NCBI GenBank assembly: GCA_050084515.1
Contig: CM114273.1
Location: forward strand, 24,056,001-24,120,000
Length of the DNA stretch: 64,000 bases
Direction: 5' to 3'
Source: Blasia pusilla
Taxonomy: Eukaryota; Marchantiophyta; Marchantiopsida; Blasiales
Positions within the stretch are counted from its first letter, which is position 1; each line of letters opens with the position of its first letter. Positions 1-10,420 of the stretch are shown piece after piece. Below the pieces are notes generated by a model that saw nothing but the letters and a program-made list of their open reading frames with translations, did no database searches and was not told where the DNA came from. The translations under genes and the position numbers were made by a program.

Positions 1-660
1 TTTGGACATTGGCCATGGTGGTCATTTCCCCTAAAACTTTTGGCACTAGATCAACTAAGCATAGGTCTCTTGTATACCAAATTCTAGCCCAAATTGACAC
101 TTCACTTGTTACCGAATATTCTTAAATCCATTTCTCCACAAAAAGGTTTGATTGCCACAAACAAATTTTTAATTTTTGCACTTTGGGCATGGCGGTCATT
201 TTTCGAGAATCTTGGGGTACTAGTTGGAATGGGAAAAAACACATCGTGGACCAAATCTCAACTCAAGTTCTTGTTTACCTCTCAAGTCAAAAATCCCAAC
301 CTCCTTTTTGAACAAAATGTCCAATCACCTTTCCTAAATAGATGTCCATAATTTTTGGACTTTGGATATGATGGTGATTTGCTCTGAAAATTGGCTGAGG
401 AACTGGTTGGAATGGTCACAGTCCTCTTGTGTACCAAATTTCAAAGAAAATGAAAAAAAATTTAAGAGTTAAAAGTCTAAAACCACTTTTGTCTCTAGAG
501 GATCTTATTGTCATTGCCAAATATGAGTTTACCATTTTTCCACTTTGGAAAGGATGGACATTTGCTCTAAGACTTGGGGAACTTGTTGGAATGGTCACAA
601 TCTTCTTTTGATCCATTTTGATAATTTTGAAAATTCCGAAAAGTGCCAAATGATCAAAAG
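1..660. repeat. Diverged satellite-like tandem array, ~180-bp period
   Basis: Four related units begin near 1, 180, 355 and 540. Each opens with a variant of 'actttgg..atg..ggtcattt', followed by 'ttggaatgg' and then '(g)taccaaattt'. The spacing is about 175-185 bp. The copies are well diverged, and short open frames inside them repeat the same peptide pattern because the DNA repeats. The period matches the common length of plant satellites, but four copies at the window edge cannot show whether a larger array continues outside. Confidence 0.6.
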
Positions 661-1675
661 AACAATTATATACTCGTCACGAAAAGTGCCCCTTCATATT
701 TGGTGCAAGCACAACATGGCATGTCTCCTATCATGTGGTCGTTAGCAACACAATAAAACCTCACTAATAAATAAAAAAAATCCAATTCGCACAACATCTT
801 TATTTCTATGGGCTATTGCATGCATATCTACAAGACCAATAGTAAACAATCGAGTTTCATGATCATTTTACATTTAAGTTACAAGGAGGGTCTTTAAGAA
901 GGAACCATGGAAGTCTTTTCCTTTTAAAAGAAAAAAATTGGAGATGGAAGATAGTAAAAGGCTAAAATGAGGAGGAACTTTATTTTAAACGAGGAAGTGG
1001 GAGGGATGTGGTTAGCGATTTTCTTAAACTTAAATTAAAGAAGATTTACAAGTTTTTGGTTAAAAAGAGGTTTAAGAGAAGTGAATTAAATAAAAATAAT
1101 AATAATGAGGAGGAGGAGGAGGAGGAGTAGTAGGCGGTTAAGGGTTTTTTTTCCCTTCTTTTTTAGTAAAGAGAGTTTTGTTTTCTAAAAAAAGTAGGTA
1201 GGAGTGGAAGGTTTTCCAAATGAGAAAAGTGGGGAGGCATAATTTAGATGGGGAGAAGTGGAATTTTAAAATGAGGAGGAGGAATGGATGAAGGAAACAA
1301 AGGGGGATTAAAGGGTTTTCAATCCTAATCTATATTATTATGGGAAAGTGATAACATAGTTATAAGAAAATTATAAACCTCCGAGGTTTAGAGTTATTTT
1401 GCACATCGATAATTATAAAGGAATCCTAAACCCTCCACAAATCTACGTGCGCTCACTCATGGCCGAGGTCTATCGATTGTCTAACGACATTGAAATTTAT
1501 GATCAAGCACTTCAACTATCATGGTCTAGAATCTTCTATGAGTTATATCGAAATCCTTCCGTAAATGACGTTTGAAAGTATTATCAGAGTTAATTATTGT
1601 ATGACTTGATTCTTGAATGTTTCTTTGAAATGGTAAAGTAAAAAAACGTGGTTAAATCATAGTTAGGAGCTTACG
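661..1675. other. AT-rich intergenic stretch, no gene seen
   Basis: No coding region is supported. The stretch from about 880 to 1320 is purine-rich ('gaggagg', 'gggagg', a GGA run near 1110-1126) and resembles purine-rich DNA near 26.7-28.6 kb, which suggests a shared decayed repeat family. Confidence 0.5.
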
Positions 1676-2225
1676 TAGTCGAAAATTTGACTCATGGTGG
1701 TGTTTTTTGACGATTCCGAACCCCATGTTTCTCTAGGCGTTGGGAGCCCATTTAAATTGTGGAGCAAGATTTTTGAGTTTTGACGAGTTGTGACTAGTTC
1801 TTATTAAACATTGGCAAGCTTTCATAGTTGTGGGGTTGAATGGGGGTGGTGACCTTCCGTGGCCAACGAGATGAATCATGGGGGTGCAAACTTTTCGGGT
1901 ATTGGAATGTGACGATGTCTTCTAAAGGAGTGGCAAGTTTATTTGGTTGAGCAACTGAACCATGGTGGTGAGCTTCCGTGGTTGAAAAGTTGAATCATTG
2001 TGATACCAACCTTTTGAGTAAACAAATGTGAAAATATTTTTTCAATAGCAAGTTCGCATAGTCGAGCAATCGAATGGCGGTGGTGAACTTTCATGGCAGA
2101 ATGATTCAATCATGTTGGTGCAAACTTTTCAAACTTTGGCATCTTCATATGATTGCCTCTCTAGAATAGCAACCTAAATCCCTCCCCAAGTGGAGCAACC
2201 AAATCGTAGTGGTGAGCTTTTCCAA
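1676..2225. repeat. Diverged ~118-bp tandem repeat, left part
   Basis: The phrase 'ggtggtga.cttccgtgg' recurs at about 1846, 1965, 2080 and 2208, with 'atcatg.tggtgcaaacttt' between copies. The spacing is 115-130 bp. A further copy with the same order of phrases appears at 2735-2825, beyond a LINE-tail block, so the array looks interrupted. Confidence 0.55.
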
Positions 2226-2720
2226 CTCTTAGTTCCCTAGGAGTTGTTGATATTGTCTCTGCTACTGGTGAGTTTAGTGGGTAGGGGGATTGCCCCCTTC
2301 TTGATTTTCAGGGCCGAAATTTTTCCTTCGGAGTTGGTGATAGTGTCTATGCTATTGGTGAGTTCGGTAGGTAGGGGAATGCCCTCGTCTTCCTTTTCAA
2401 GCCCATTTAGTAGTACTCATAGTTCTCTAAGTGTTGTTGATATTGTCTCCGTTGTTGATTTTGGTCGTTAGGGGGGAATGCCCCCTTCTTTCTCCTCGGG
2501 GCAGGTTCCGGCCTCTTGAGGTCTATTTTTTGGGTTTCCATGCCCCCTCTTTTGTATCGGGATGGATTTCCCATCCATTTTCTACATATATTTATTTTAT
2601 TTTTATTTCGGGGACGATTGTGGCATGTGGTCTTTGATACTTGACTCTTAGAATCCTCCTCTAGAATAAATATGCATGAGTTTTCCATCATGCATATTTA
2701 TTGAGGTTCGTTTTTTTTCA
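2226..2720 (+). mobile_element. LINE-type 3' tail sequence, internally duplicated
   Basis: The block repeats 'gttgatattgtctctg' and 'ggtgagttt...aatgccccc' two to three times, as does the 3' end of the truncated LINE at 9.6-9.77 kb. It contains the pyrimidine-rich run 'ccccctcttttgtat' followed by a 15-nt stem-loop of the form GATGG-loop-CCATC at 2561-2575. A second related tail sits at 2660-2710. No reverse-transcriptase sequence is present, so this is a 5'-truncated copy or tail-only insertion. Confidence 0.55.
2665..2702. repeat. Perfect 15-bp inverted repeat, 8-nt loop
   Basis: The arms at 2665-2679 and 2688-2702 are exact reverse complements (aataaatatgcatga and its complement). The loop 'gttttcca' matches the loop of the LINE-tail hairpins elsewhere in the window, so this is probably an AT-rich variant of the same tail structure. 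Confidence 0.7.
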
Positions 2721-2734
2721 TTGCTGGACGGTTG

Positions 2735-2825
2735 CATCACGGTGGTGCAAACTCGACTTTTGGCATGGTGTGACTTATTCTCTGCAGTAGCAAGCAGGCT
2801 TCCATGGCCGAACGAAGAGAATCGG
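2735..2825. repeat. ~118-bp tandem repeat, right part after interruption
   Basis: The order 'atcacggtggtgcaaact', 'tttggcat', 'agtagcaagc', 'ttccatggccgaa' follows the unit seen at 1846-2110. It is the continuation of the left array across the LINE-tail block. Confidence 0.5.
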
Positions 2826-3185
2826 AGGCCAGTGAGCTTCCCCCGACCGTCCCAAAGGACGTTACTTCGTCTCCCTCCCCGAGATCGAAAACCACTGACC
2901 GCTGCCGCCATCTTCCATCGTTCAAGTGAGCTCCGCTGGAGTGACTTGTGCTGCAGACGTCTCTTCTCCAAATGGATCTGTCAAGAGAATCGCAGCTGTG
3001 TTTCTGCTGCCAACTTGTGATTGTGCCAGAGGGAGAGGGAGAGGGATTCATGCCATTACTCAGCCATGGAGGACGTGTGAGAGGCATTTGACCTTGGGAG
3101 ACGCATACACTGATCCCCACGCAATGAATTTTCAAGCACAGTGCAGCACAGGATGCGAAGTAAAATCGCGTCAGTGTTAAGAGTC
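2826..3185. other. GC-rich stretch, no gene seen
   Basis: Several overlapping open frames occur on both strands, but none has recognisable protein sequence. Overlapping frames of this kind are expected in GC-rich non-coding DNA. Confidence 0.45.
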
Positions 3186-3700
3186 CGGGCACATACGCAT
3201 CCACGAAGACTCGGGAGTCGGTGCGGAATCGTTGAGCGGGACACACATTCATCCACAAAGACTAGTGGGTCGGTGCAGGAATTGTTTAGGGGAAGCACAC
3301 CTTCATCCACAAAGACTAGAGAGTCAGTGCAGGAATCGTTCAGCGGGACACACATTCATCCACAAAGACTAGAGAGTCGGTGCAGGAATCGTTCCGCTGG
3401 ACACACATTCATCCACAAAGGCTAGAGAGTCAGTGCAGGAATCGTTCAGCGGGACACACATTCATCCACAAAGACTAGAGAGTCGGTGCAGGAATCGTTC
3501 AGCTGGACACACATTCATCCACAAAGACTAAAGAGTCGGTGCAGGAATCGTTCAGCGGGACACACATTCATGCACAAAGACTAGAGAGTCGGCGCAGGAA
3601 TCGTTCAGCAGGACACACATTCATCCACAAAGACTCGGGAATCGGTGCAGGAATCGCTGAGAGGGACACACGTTCATCCATCCACAAAGCCTCGAGAGAC
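3186..3700. repeat. 53-bp minisatellite, about 9.5 copies
   Basis: The unit contains 'acacacattcatccacaaag', then 'actagagagtcggtgcagg', then 'aatcgttcagcggg'. Copies start at about 3188, 3241, 3294, 3348, 3401, 3454, 3507, 3560, 3613 and 3666, so the register is 53 bp almost exactly. The central copies differ by only a few bases and the edges are more diverged. The array ends about 370 bp beyond the stop codon of the AAA-ATPase gene that lies to its right. Confidence 0.92.
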
Positions 3701-4066
3701 ACAACCTAAAAGATATAGTTTGTAATAGTCCCAATTTCTCCCGGGAGTGAGGATTCCTGCAAATCTTGGACCAGACAGGGTGCGGCGAAAGCTCGCAGCG
3801 CTTTATGATTCCTAGACTGGCACAGGACATCCCTTTCCAATGCCAGCAATAAGCTTACACAGTGAAGAATCCTACATTCCCAGCCTCGATCGGTGACTTT
3901 CAGAGTCGTCCGAAAATTAAACAGCACCCAATTTCTGCAACGAGGTAGCTAGGCTAGCAAGGCAATGACAGATTGGACTGACTGCGGGTGGAACGAGCTC
4001 CATTCTAAACGCTATAGTATACATCAAAACCACGGCGTACCGCATTGCCTTCCCGCGGGGCGGGGC
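3701..4066 (-). other. 3' flank of AAA-ATPase 1
   Basis: This lies directly downstream of the minus-strand stop codon and should include the 3' UTR. I see no clear polyadenylation signal or further gene. Confidence 0.4.
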
Positions 4067-5992
4067 TCATGTTCGAATCTCTGCAGGTGCGGCTACCGAA
4101 TGCCCGCCGGATGCATCTGAGGCTTTCGAGCTGCGCTCTGGCGATTCCACCTCAGCTGTGGAATGATTACCCTTCGCTTGCGGTGCGACCGCGATTCTCG
4201 ACGCGGATTTCACCGATTCCTCTCCCCCTGCTTTTCCAGGAGCGGCTTTTACGGATCCGGCATCAGCTGTAGAATGATTACCATTCGCTTCAGCTGCTCC
4301 AACTGCTGCGTGCGCTTTCGTCAATTCCAGGTCGGCTGTCCGATCGGGTTCCTCGGCTGGCGAGGACTTGCCGCTGTCGGGCTCGGGGACCTTGTGAATC
4401 GTCTCTACTGATGAGGGGCTCACCTGTTCTCGCTCGGGTTTCCGGGGCTCGTCATCTTCGACGTTTTTGGTGGCGTCGGATTTCTCAGGAGCGGCTTCTT
4501 CCTTCTTCTCAGAATCGGTGGCTTCAGCATCCTTCTTGTCGGAATCGGCGGTCTTGGTTTCCTTCTTGTCGTCCTTCTCCGCGTCTTTGGGGTCGTCTTC
4601 CGTGTCGGAATCCGGGGCGGCATAGACGGGCTCCACCCTGTGCTCGTCCAGAGCTCGGATGAGCTTCTCCAATCCGGCGGCGACGTCGTCCTGATTCTGA
4701 ATCAGAACCTCCGTGACTTCCGCCGGAGTCATGAAAGTGCCCTGGAAGGTCCTCTTTACCTTGTCGAAAAGAGCATGATCCGTGATCTCCAAGTAATTCT
4801 TGGCCAGGACTTGGAATGCGGAGAAGGTGCAGTAGCTGAGATTGATGTGCATGTCCATCCTGCCAGCGCGCAGCAAAGCCGGGTCCAGCTTTTCGACGTA
4901 GTTGGTGGTGAAGATGAAAATTCTCTCGGATCCGCAGGAGGACCACAATCCGTCGACGAAGTTGAGGAGGCCGGACAAGGTGACCTTGTTTTCTTCCTTG
5001 ATGCGGGGAGCGTTCGGTGCGGAGGAGTTGGGAGTTTCGACGGGGGGCTTCTTCTTCTTCTTCTTCCGCTGGCCGGACAGATCCAGAGAACAGTCGATGT
5101 CCTCGATGACGATCACGGACTTGTTGCTGGTGTGAAGCAGAAGCTTGCGGAGGTCGATGTTGGACTGCACTTCGGTTAGCTCCAGGTCGTAAATATCGTA
5201 CTTCATCTTGTTGGCTATGGCGGCGATCATACTGGACTTCCCGGTGCCGGGTGGTCCATACAGGAGGTACCCCCGTTTCCATGCCTTGCCCACTCGCCTG
5301 TAAAACTCCTCGCTTCTGGAGAAGGTTTCCAAATCCAACTCGATTTTCGCTCTCAAATCCCCGTCCAGACCGAGGGTGTCAAATGTGGCCGGGTGCAGGA
5401 ATGGAACCGACTCCCATGGCCGCATCTTGGAGTAGTAATCTCTCCCTTTGCAGTTTGTGTACAGTTTCAAGTCCCGAGATGCTCTCCTCAGCTCTTTGGC
5501 TTTGGCTTGAATGTGTTTCAAGTAATTGACGAGGATCCGGTCCTTGTCCTTCCTGTTCACCTGCAGAGTGAACGTCCTCTTCTCGTCGCTCTGAGTCTCC
5601 CAATTGGTCCACATTGGTCCACGGGGACGATCATACACGCGGTGCACCCATTCGAGCTTCGCATTTTCGAATTTGTCTTCCGTGCGCTGATCATTAGCCA
5701 TGGAAAAGGTCATTTCCTTGGCACTCTTCGGTTTGGACAGGTTCAAGCGCTGCGCCGCCTCGGCCGTGAGTGAGCTCAGGTAGATTTGCACATCTGGGTA
5801 TAGCGTGTTGGTGAGAGTGCTGTCGAATTCATGGACGTCGCAATAGATGTAGGGAGTCAATTTCTGCAGCCAGATGCGCACATTCCGTCGCAGTAAGTCG
5901 GTGTACTCTGCCGGTATAAATTGCTGGAGGTAGGCGAGAAATCCGAACGACAAGAACCACGTCCACATTTCGAACGGCCTCCGCGGCATCAT
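4067..5992 (-). CDS. BCS1-like/AATP1-type AAA-ATPase 1, intronless
   Basis: The protein has 641 residues. An N-terminal hydrophobic stretch (about 9-27) resembles the membrane anchor of this plant family. It is followed by the family's N-terminal domain (about 30-140). The AAA module carries Walker A GPPGTGKS at 246-253, Walker B VIVIEDID at 293-300, the family phrase GLLNFVDGLWSSCGSERI, the sensor-1 region FTTN at 361-364 and the LLRAGRMD arginine-finger region at 373-380. Known relatives act in mitochondrial outer or ER membranes and respond to stress, but the substrate is unknown here. The tail (about 460-641) is unusually long: acidic/lysine-rich to about 540, then Ala/Ser-rich with repeated G-(N/G)-H-S-(T/V)-A motifs at 571, 608 and 629, reflecting a DNA duplication of about 110 bp. 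The ATG at 5992 fits the family start. Absence of introns is typical of many plant members. Confidence 0.95.
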   Translation of the reverse strand: MMPRRPFEMWTWFLSFGFLAYLQQFIPAEYTDLLRRNVRIWLQKLTPYIYCDVHEFDSTLTNTLYPDVQIYLSSLTAEAAQRLNLSKPKSAKEMTFSMANDQRTEDKFENAKLEWVHRVYDRPRGPMWTNWETQSDEKRTFTLQVNRKDKDRILVNYLKHIQAKAKELRRASRDLKLYTNCKGRDYYSKMRPWESVPFLHPATFDTLGLDGDLRAKIELDLETFSRSEEFYRRVGKAWKRGYLLYGPPGTGKSSMIAAIANKMKYDIYDLELTEVQSNIDLRKLLLHTSNKSVIVIEDIDCSLDLSGQRKKKKKKPPVETPNSSAPNAPRIKEENKVTLSGLLNFVDGLWSSCGSERIFIFTTNYVEKLDPALLRAGRMDMHINLSYCTFSAFQVLAKNYLEITDHALFDKVKRTFQGTFMTPAEVTEVLIQNQDDVAAGLEKLIRALDEHRVEPVYAAPDSDTEDDPKDAEKDDKKETKTADSDKKDAEATDSEKKEEAAPEKSDATKNVEDDEPRKPEREQVSPSSVETIHKVPEPDSGKSSPAEEPDRTADLELTKAHAAVGAAEANGNHSTADAGSVKAAPGKAGGEESVKSASRIAVAPQAKGNHSTAEVESPERSSKASDASGGHSVAAPAEIRT

Positions 5993-6380
5993 CTTCCTCC
6001 GCCCCCGCCCTCCCTCACCTCCGACTCTTTCCGAATTCTCGTCCTCCCCCCACTCTCTCTCTCACTCACTGGCTCAAGAGGCCACCGCAGGTGGTCACAT
6101 AATGAGTTTGCCCTGTGTGTGCGTTGGGGGTCGTACAGAGGGTACAGACAGCGGATCTCCGAGAAGACACAAGAATCGCGGGTCTCAGAGCTCCAATCTT
6201 CATGCCTAGCGAGCTCCTCGACTCGACGCCCTGAGGAGGGGGGGACCGGCCCCTCCACCGCGGTGGTACTAGAGACACCGAGGTAAGTAAGTACCAGAGA
6301 GACGGCGAAATCTAACTAAAGAGACTTCAACGCCGCGGGTGGTACCTGGCTGGGACTCTCTCTCTCTCTACTACTACTGC
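5993..6380 (-). promoter_or_regulatory. 5' flank and probable 5' UTR of AAA-ATPase 1
   Basis: CT-rich tracts at 6045-6068 and 6357-6369 read as GA-rich on the gene's own strand. This resembles the GA tract just before the start codon of the paralogue at 19.15 kb. The transcription start cannot be placed, and no convincing TATA box was found. Confidence 0.4.
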
Positions 6381-6438
6381 ACAAAAACAAAGATGCACTT
6401 CGATAAAAACGAGTGATGGAAAACCCATCGGAAGTACA
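6381..6438 (-). mobile_element. LINE-type 3' tail fragment, reverse orientation
   Basis: The segment 6390-6438 is the exact reverse complement of 9718-9766, the 3' tail of the truncated LINE, across 49 bp. It contains the GATGG-loop-CCATC hairpin at 6415-6429. It lies about 400 bp upstream of the AAA-ATPase 1 start codon. Confidence 0.75.
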
Positions 6439-8980
6439 GCACTGGGATTCACGAGGTGCGGTCAGGGCCATTTATGCCCGCCCGCCTCGATATGCTGCGC
6501 ACTACGATCGCGCTATGGATGTGTCGAGTCCCTCTCTCTAGGGAGTTTTAGAGGCACCGGTTTTTCCCGAGAGAGCTTCGAAGGAGGTCGGCAATTCCAC
6601 CTCCCGGCCGGTTTTCCGAGAATATAACAAAGAGAACCCAGTTTCCACGTCGGTAATCGCGGAAAGTTTGAGATTCGAACCGGGAATCAGACGTTCTCGA
6701 CCGGCTGCTTTGACGAAGGATGCCGGTTGTTGCCGAGCGTAGGCGGCTCCGTAGTGGAGAGTCAAAGTCCCGAGTCCCAAAAAGCTTCCGAGCCGTCGTC
6801 CAATACGGAGCGTACACGCGCCACGGGATCGCGAGAATCGAACACCCAACTGCTCCCCACGCGCCCCTACCTCCCCCACTCCCTCCGGAGTCCGGAGTCC
6901 AGGCTTGTTCTTCACTCTACCGCATCGGCCGGGCAAATATCTTCAGCGGCGCATAGCTTTCTTGCCGATGCAGCGTTCGCTCGCGATTTGGCGCTTTCTT
7001 TGGGAGCAATCTTCCGCGGCCTCCTTCTCAGAAGCTCGTGTGCTGTGAATGAACGAGTGAACGAACCACAGTGGCAGAAGCTGGCCTGGCCTGGCCTGGC
7101 TGACGTGACGTGGCATGGCCTGGCCTGGCCTGGGGCCCTGCACTGGGCCGGGCTGGAGGGAGGGAGGGAGGGAGGGCCTGGACTCCACGGCCCTGGTGGA
7201 CACAGCGCCTTTCTGGTAGGTACCATGGAAGGAAGGAACGATCTCTAGCCACTCTTTAATTAATTAATGCAACCGCTGACGGACAAATTCCCCGTTACCC
7301 TTCCAGGGTCTCCGCAGAAACGCGTTTGGCCATTTCTGGTCCGATTCGACGGGAAGGCCACAACGCCGTCTGCCTGCGCGCAGCACTGTTCGCCGTTTAT
7401 CGCTTCCTCGCCATCGCTCCTCCGCCCTCGCCGCCCCCTGCCCCGATGGCGAGAAAGCGATCCTGTTCCTTTCGTTCGCCCCACCACAGCCCCGACCGCG
7501 TTAAAGCTGATCCCGACACTGCCCAGCCGCGGCGGCTCCTAGCTATCTATGATTCCTACGAATCCCGAGCCCGGGCTGCCTTTTCCTTCCTTCCCGCAAG
7601 GGGCGATCGGATTCGTTCTCTTGCTCTCTGGGATGGTGGTACACGCTTTGGTTTCGCAACTTTTCTTTTCCAGAGTCCAGACTCTCTCCCCTTTCCTGTG
7701 CAGCATGAAAAAGCTTCGTCATTTCCGCTGGTGTCAAAGTTGTCGTCGACACTCGGGCCGCCGACGGCGCGCCTGGGGCTGCGTGTCACCCTTTCCGCCA
7801 TCGCTGGCGGAGACCTCCTAGTCTCTGACGAGCCTTCCCATTATTATCCAGTAGCACTGCAAAGCGCTCCCGCATCCCGGGATCCGCGCGAATGTCTGAC
7901 CGACGTCGCATCCGACGAACGAACGACGACGACGGGCAGGGGACCAGACTCCTGTACCCTTTCTTCTGCACTGCAACGTCGTCTCCTGTATACCCTAAAC
8001 CGCGAAGCCGTCGGCGGCGAAGTCGTGGTGATCCGCTCTCTTCCCGGCGAGGCGGTTTCAGTTTCCCGTGCACGGGAGGATGCCAACGCGCCTCGACATC
8101 CATGTCCGGGCCCCGGGGAGAACCGCGGTTACCTGCCGGGGACTTAGCCGTGAAAGTCTTAAAATCACCGATCCAGTTTTTCCCAGCCAGCCGGAATATA
8201 CAGGCTCTCCTCTCTATTCGTGTCCAAATCAATGATCGGGGTTACGAGTAAAGTTAGCCGATAAAATTCGAGAATTACCGACTGTTTTTAAGACTGCCTA
8301 CGAAAAACCGGCTGGATTCGAACATGTCCTTTGTATTTAGTATCTGAAAACCGGTTCAAAAACCGGGATTACTGTTTCCGACTGGAAATTCCCGGCAATG
8401 TACCGGGTCCCACGAAAAAACTCCCCGAACCCTGGTCCAAATAACCCATCGGGCTCGGGAAAACTTCAAATATACCGCTCGGTTTGTGCATACCGGGAAT
8501 GTACCAGTCCCGGCCTCTCATAAACGAGCCGGACCTCGCTAGACATCTTCCATCGCCATCATACATGGAGGACAAATCAAATCCCAATCCAGATATCTGT
8601 GTTGATAAAAGAGGACGGGGTTTGGAGGACCCCTCCTCTGGTGTCGACAAGTAAACTTCTTAAACCTTTCCGTGTTGACGCGTGTACAAAGGCCTAAAAG
8701 TACCTTCAATTGTACCATTTTTTCACCCGCGGGCAGTATACTAGTTATTATTAATTAAAGAGCAGGGGGCCACTAACTTGCGAACTTGGAACCCTTCCGT
8801 CATAGGGGACAAAAGATACCTGCCCCAATCCATATTATTATTACTGTACACCACCTTTTCGAGGTGTGACAATCGACAGGTAGCATTTTGGATTAATACA
8901 ATTCGGACATGTGTTTACACATTTAAAGAATTATATATACTTCTTTTTGCATCTAATTTTATTTATTATTGTACAAACCA
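6439..8980. other. GC-rich non-coding DNA, no supported gene
   Basis: Long open frames exist on both strands (for example 7326-8147 plus and 7786-8232 minus). Their translations are compositionally random and overlap one another, so I do not call them genes. Phrases with 'accggtttt' recur between 8300 and 8360. GC content falls sharply after about 8650. Confidence 0.45.
7081..7180. repeat. GGCCT-type and GGGA minisatellite patch
   Basis: Runs of 'ctggc' units (7081-7100 and 7117-7132) surround a short 'tgacgtgacg' segment and are followed by a (GGGA)n tract near 7156-7176. This is simple-sequence DNA. Confidence 0.8.
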
Positions 8981-8984
8981 GGAT

Positions 8985-9775
8985 GAAAACAAGTGTATCC
9001 TTTTTTAGAGGTAGCCTGGATCCATTTGGTGTGCATTTGGCACGCTGTCCAGTTGGGGGTGAGAGGATAGCCACTCACGATGCAATACGGGATATCGTGT
9101 TCAGTATTGCTCGGGAGAGTGGCTTCCATGTGCAGAGAGAGAGGCACTACTCCATGCGGGATTCCCTCATTCGTGCCGATCTCTACATGACACGTGAGGC
9201 TGAGGTGGTTGTGGCGGACGTGGTAGTCAAAGATCCTACGCGGGAGGCAGTGCGAGCCCAAGTGGTGGCCCAAGGGCGAATGCTACAAGGAGCGGCGGCG
9301 GCGGCGGCGGCGGCGGCGAAGAAGACACATATCTACAATCGACTACACGAGGGACACATCTTCATCCCCCTGGCCATAGAGATGTATGGGGCTATGGGGG
9401 AGAGGTTCGACTCGCTCTTACGGATCGCGCCCATCATCTCCACTCGAGAAATGGGTTGTCCTTAGCTACTGCGATTCTCAGACAGGCGCTGGTCTCCATA
9501 GCGTTGCAGCGTGCCAGGCTAATGGGATTTTGCGGTGGCTCAGGCATGGGAGACGCCGACGCTAGAGGCCCACTTAGTAGTAGTCATAGCTCTCTTGTTG
9601 TTGCTGATATTGTCTCTGCTGTTGGTGAGTTTCGTCGTTAGAGGGGGGAATGCCCCCTTCTTCCTTTTCTGGTCCTGTTATGGCCTTCAGGTTTTGACTC
9701 TTTGAGTCCCCCTCTTTTGTACTTCCGATGGGTTTTCCATCACTCGTTTTTATCGAAGTGCATCTTCTTTTTTAG
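8985..9775 (+). mobile_element. 5'-truncated LINE: ORF2 C-terminus plus 3' UTR
   Basis: The frame from about 8985 to 9465 encodes the C-terminal region of a plant-type non-LTR reverse-transcriptase protein. Visible features are a Cys/His-like segment (DPFGVHLARCPVGGERI), the HDAIRDI motif, the 'RADLYMT...VVVADVVVKDPTR' block and 'IAIEMYG'-like sequence near the end. A (GCG)n run at about 9292-9318 encodes nine alanines. The frame appears to shift near 9455, because matching C-terminal sequence (ATAILRQALVSIALQRAR) continues in another frame to 9641. The 3' UTR to about 9775 ends with the stem-loop tail. The catalytic reverse-transcriptase domain is missing, so the copy is dead on arrival. Confidence 0.8.
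9727..9741 (+). other. Stem-loop in LINE 3' tail (GATGG-loop-CCATC)
   Basis: The 15-nt sequence forms a 5-bp stem with a 5-nt loop. The same element recurs at 2561-2575, 6415-6429 (minus) and 24248-24262 (minus), each time after a 'ccctcttttgta'-like run when read on the element's own strand. Confidence 0.6.
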
Positions 9776-10420
9776 AGGGACAACAATAGAGGAAAAACTA
9801 TAGAAGAGGTGTGAATAGAGAATGATGAGTGGAATCAAGTTGATGAAGAGTTCCGCATGAGATGATATCTTTTTTTGCACGTGAAAGCACTTCTCCCAAA
9901 CAATACAAAACGTAATATCCAATAAACGGTACCTTTCCGAAAGCTGAAGGGCCGCGCGCGGAGATCCACTCGCTTTCTTTGAACCGGGCTTCGGTGCGGC
10001 GTCACCACTTTGGCACATGTCCGCGTCTCACCCCCTTGCGGACGGACGGACTCCTTTCCGTTACCCGCTCAATGGAAACAAGAGAATGGGAAGGAAGCAG
10101 CGGCGAAAGGAATCACCTTTTCCATCCAAGCGGGGAACGGGAAAGGCAACGAAGTGGAGTCGCTCGTGGACGGTGCCGCCCCGGCGATCGGTTGCTGGTA
10201 GTTTAGTGCGTGTGGACTCAGTTGACTCCCTTCCAGCAACGACCCCGTCCGGAGGGACCGCAGGGATAGCGTGAGAGCTCCGGGCAGTCCCGCAACTGTC
10301 GCGCGAGCGCGGACCGGGGTCCGGGGTCCGGACGGAGGGACGCGAGAGGTCGTGCAGGAAAGGCCGTCTCAAAGACTCGAACTCCACGAAGCTCACCCGC
10401 CTCACCGACGACCACTGATA
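9776..10420. other. GC-rich stretch, no gene seen
   Basis: This is the right edge of the first GC-rich island. Open frames overlap on both strands without recognisable domains. Composition switches to AT-rich at about 10420. Confidence 0.4.

Noticed and set aside
3186-3700. CRISPR-like array
   Set aside because: The 53-bp units are contiguous with no unique spacers, and the genome is a plant.
4055-4085. tRNA 3' half at the end of AAA-ATPase 1 (gttcgaatc)
   Set aside because: The motif is explained by the last codons and stop of the gene, and no tRNA fold is present.
4524-5282. 252-codon frame within AAA-ATPase 1 on the same strand
   Set aside because: It is an out-of-frame reading of the conserved AAA core; its protein is random Arg/Gly/His-rich sequence.
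6650-6720. tRNA or SINE on the minus strand (perfect B-box GGTTCGAATCTC)
   Set aside because: No A-box at suitable distance and no cloverleaf pairing.
7326-8147. 273-codon plus-strand frame
   Set aside because: Random composition, overlapped by equally long frames on the other strand, and no domain. GC-rich DNA lacks stop codons by chance.
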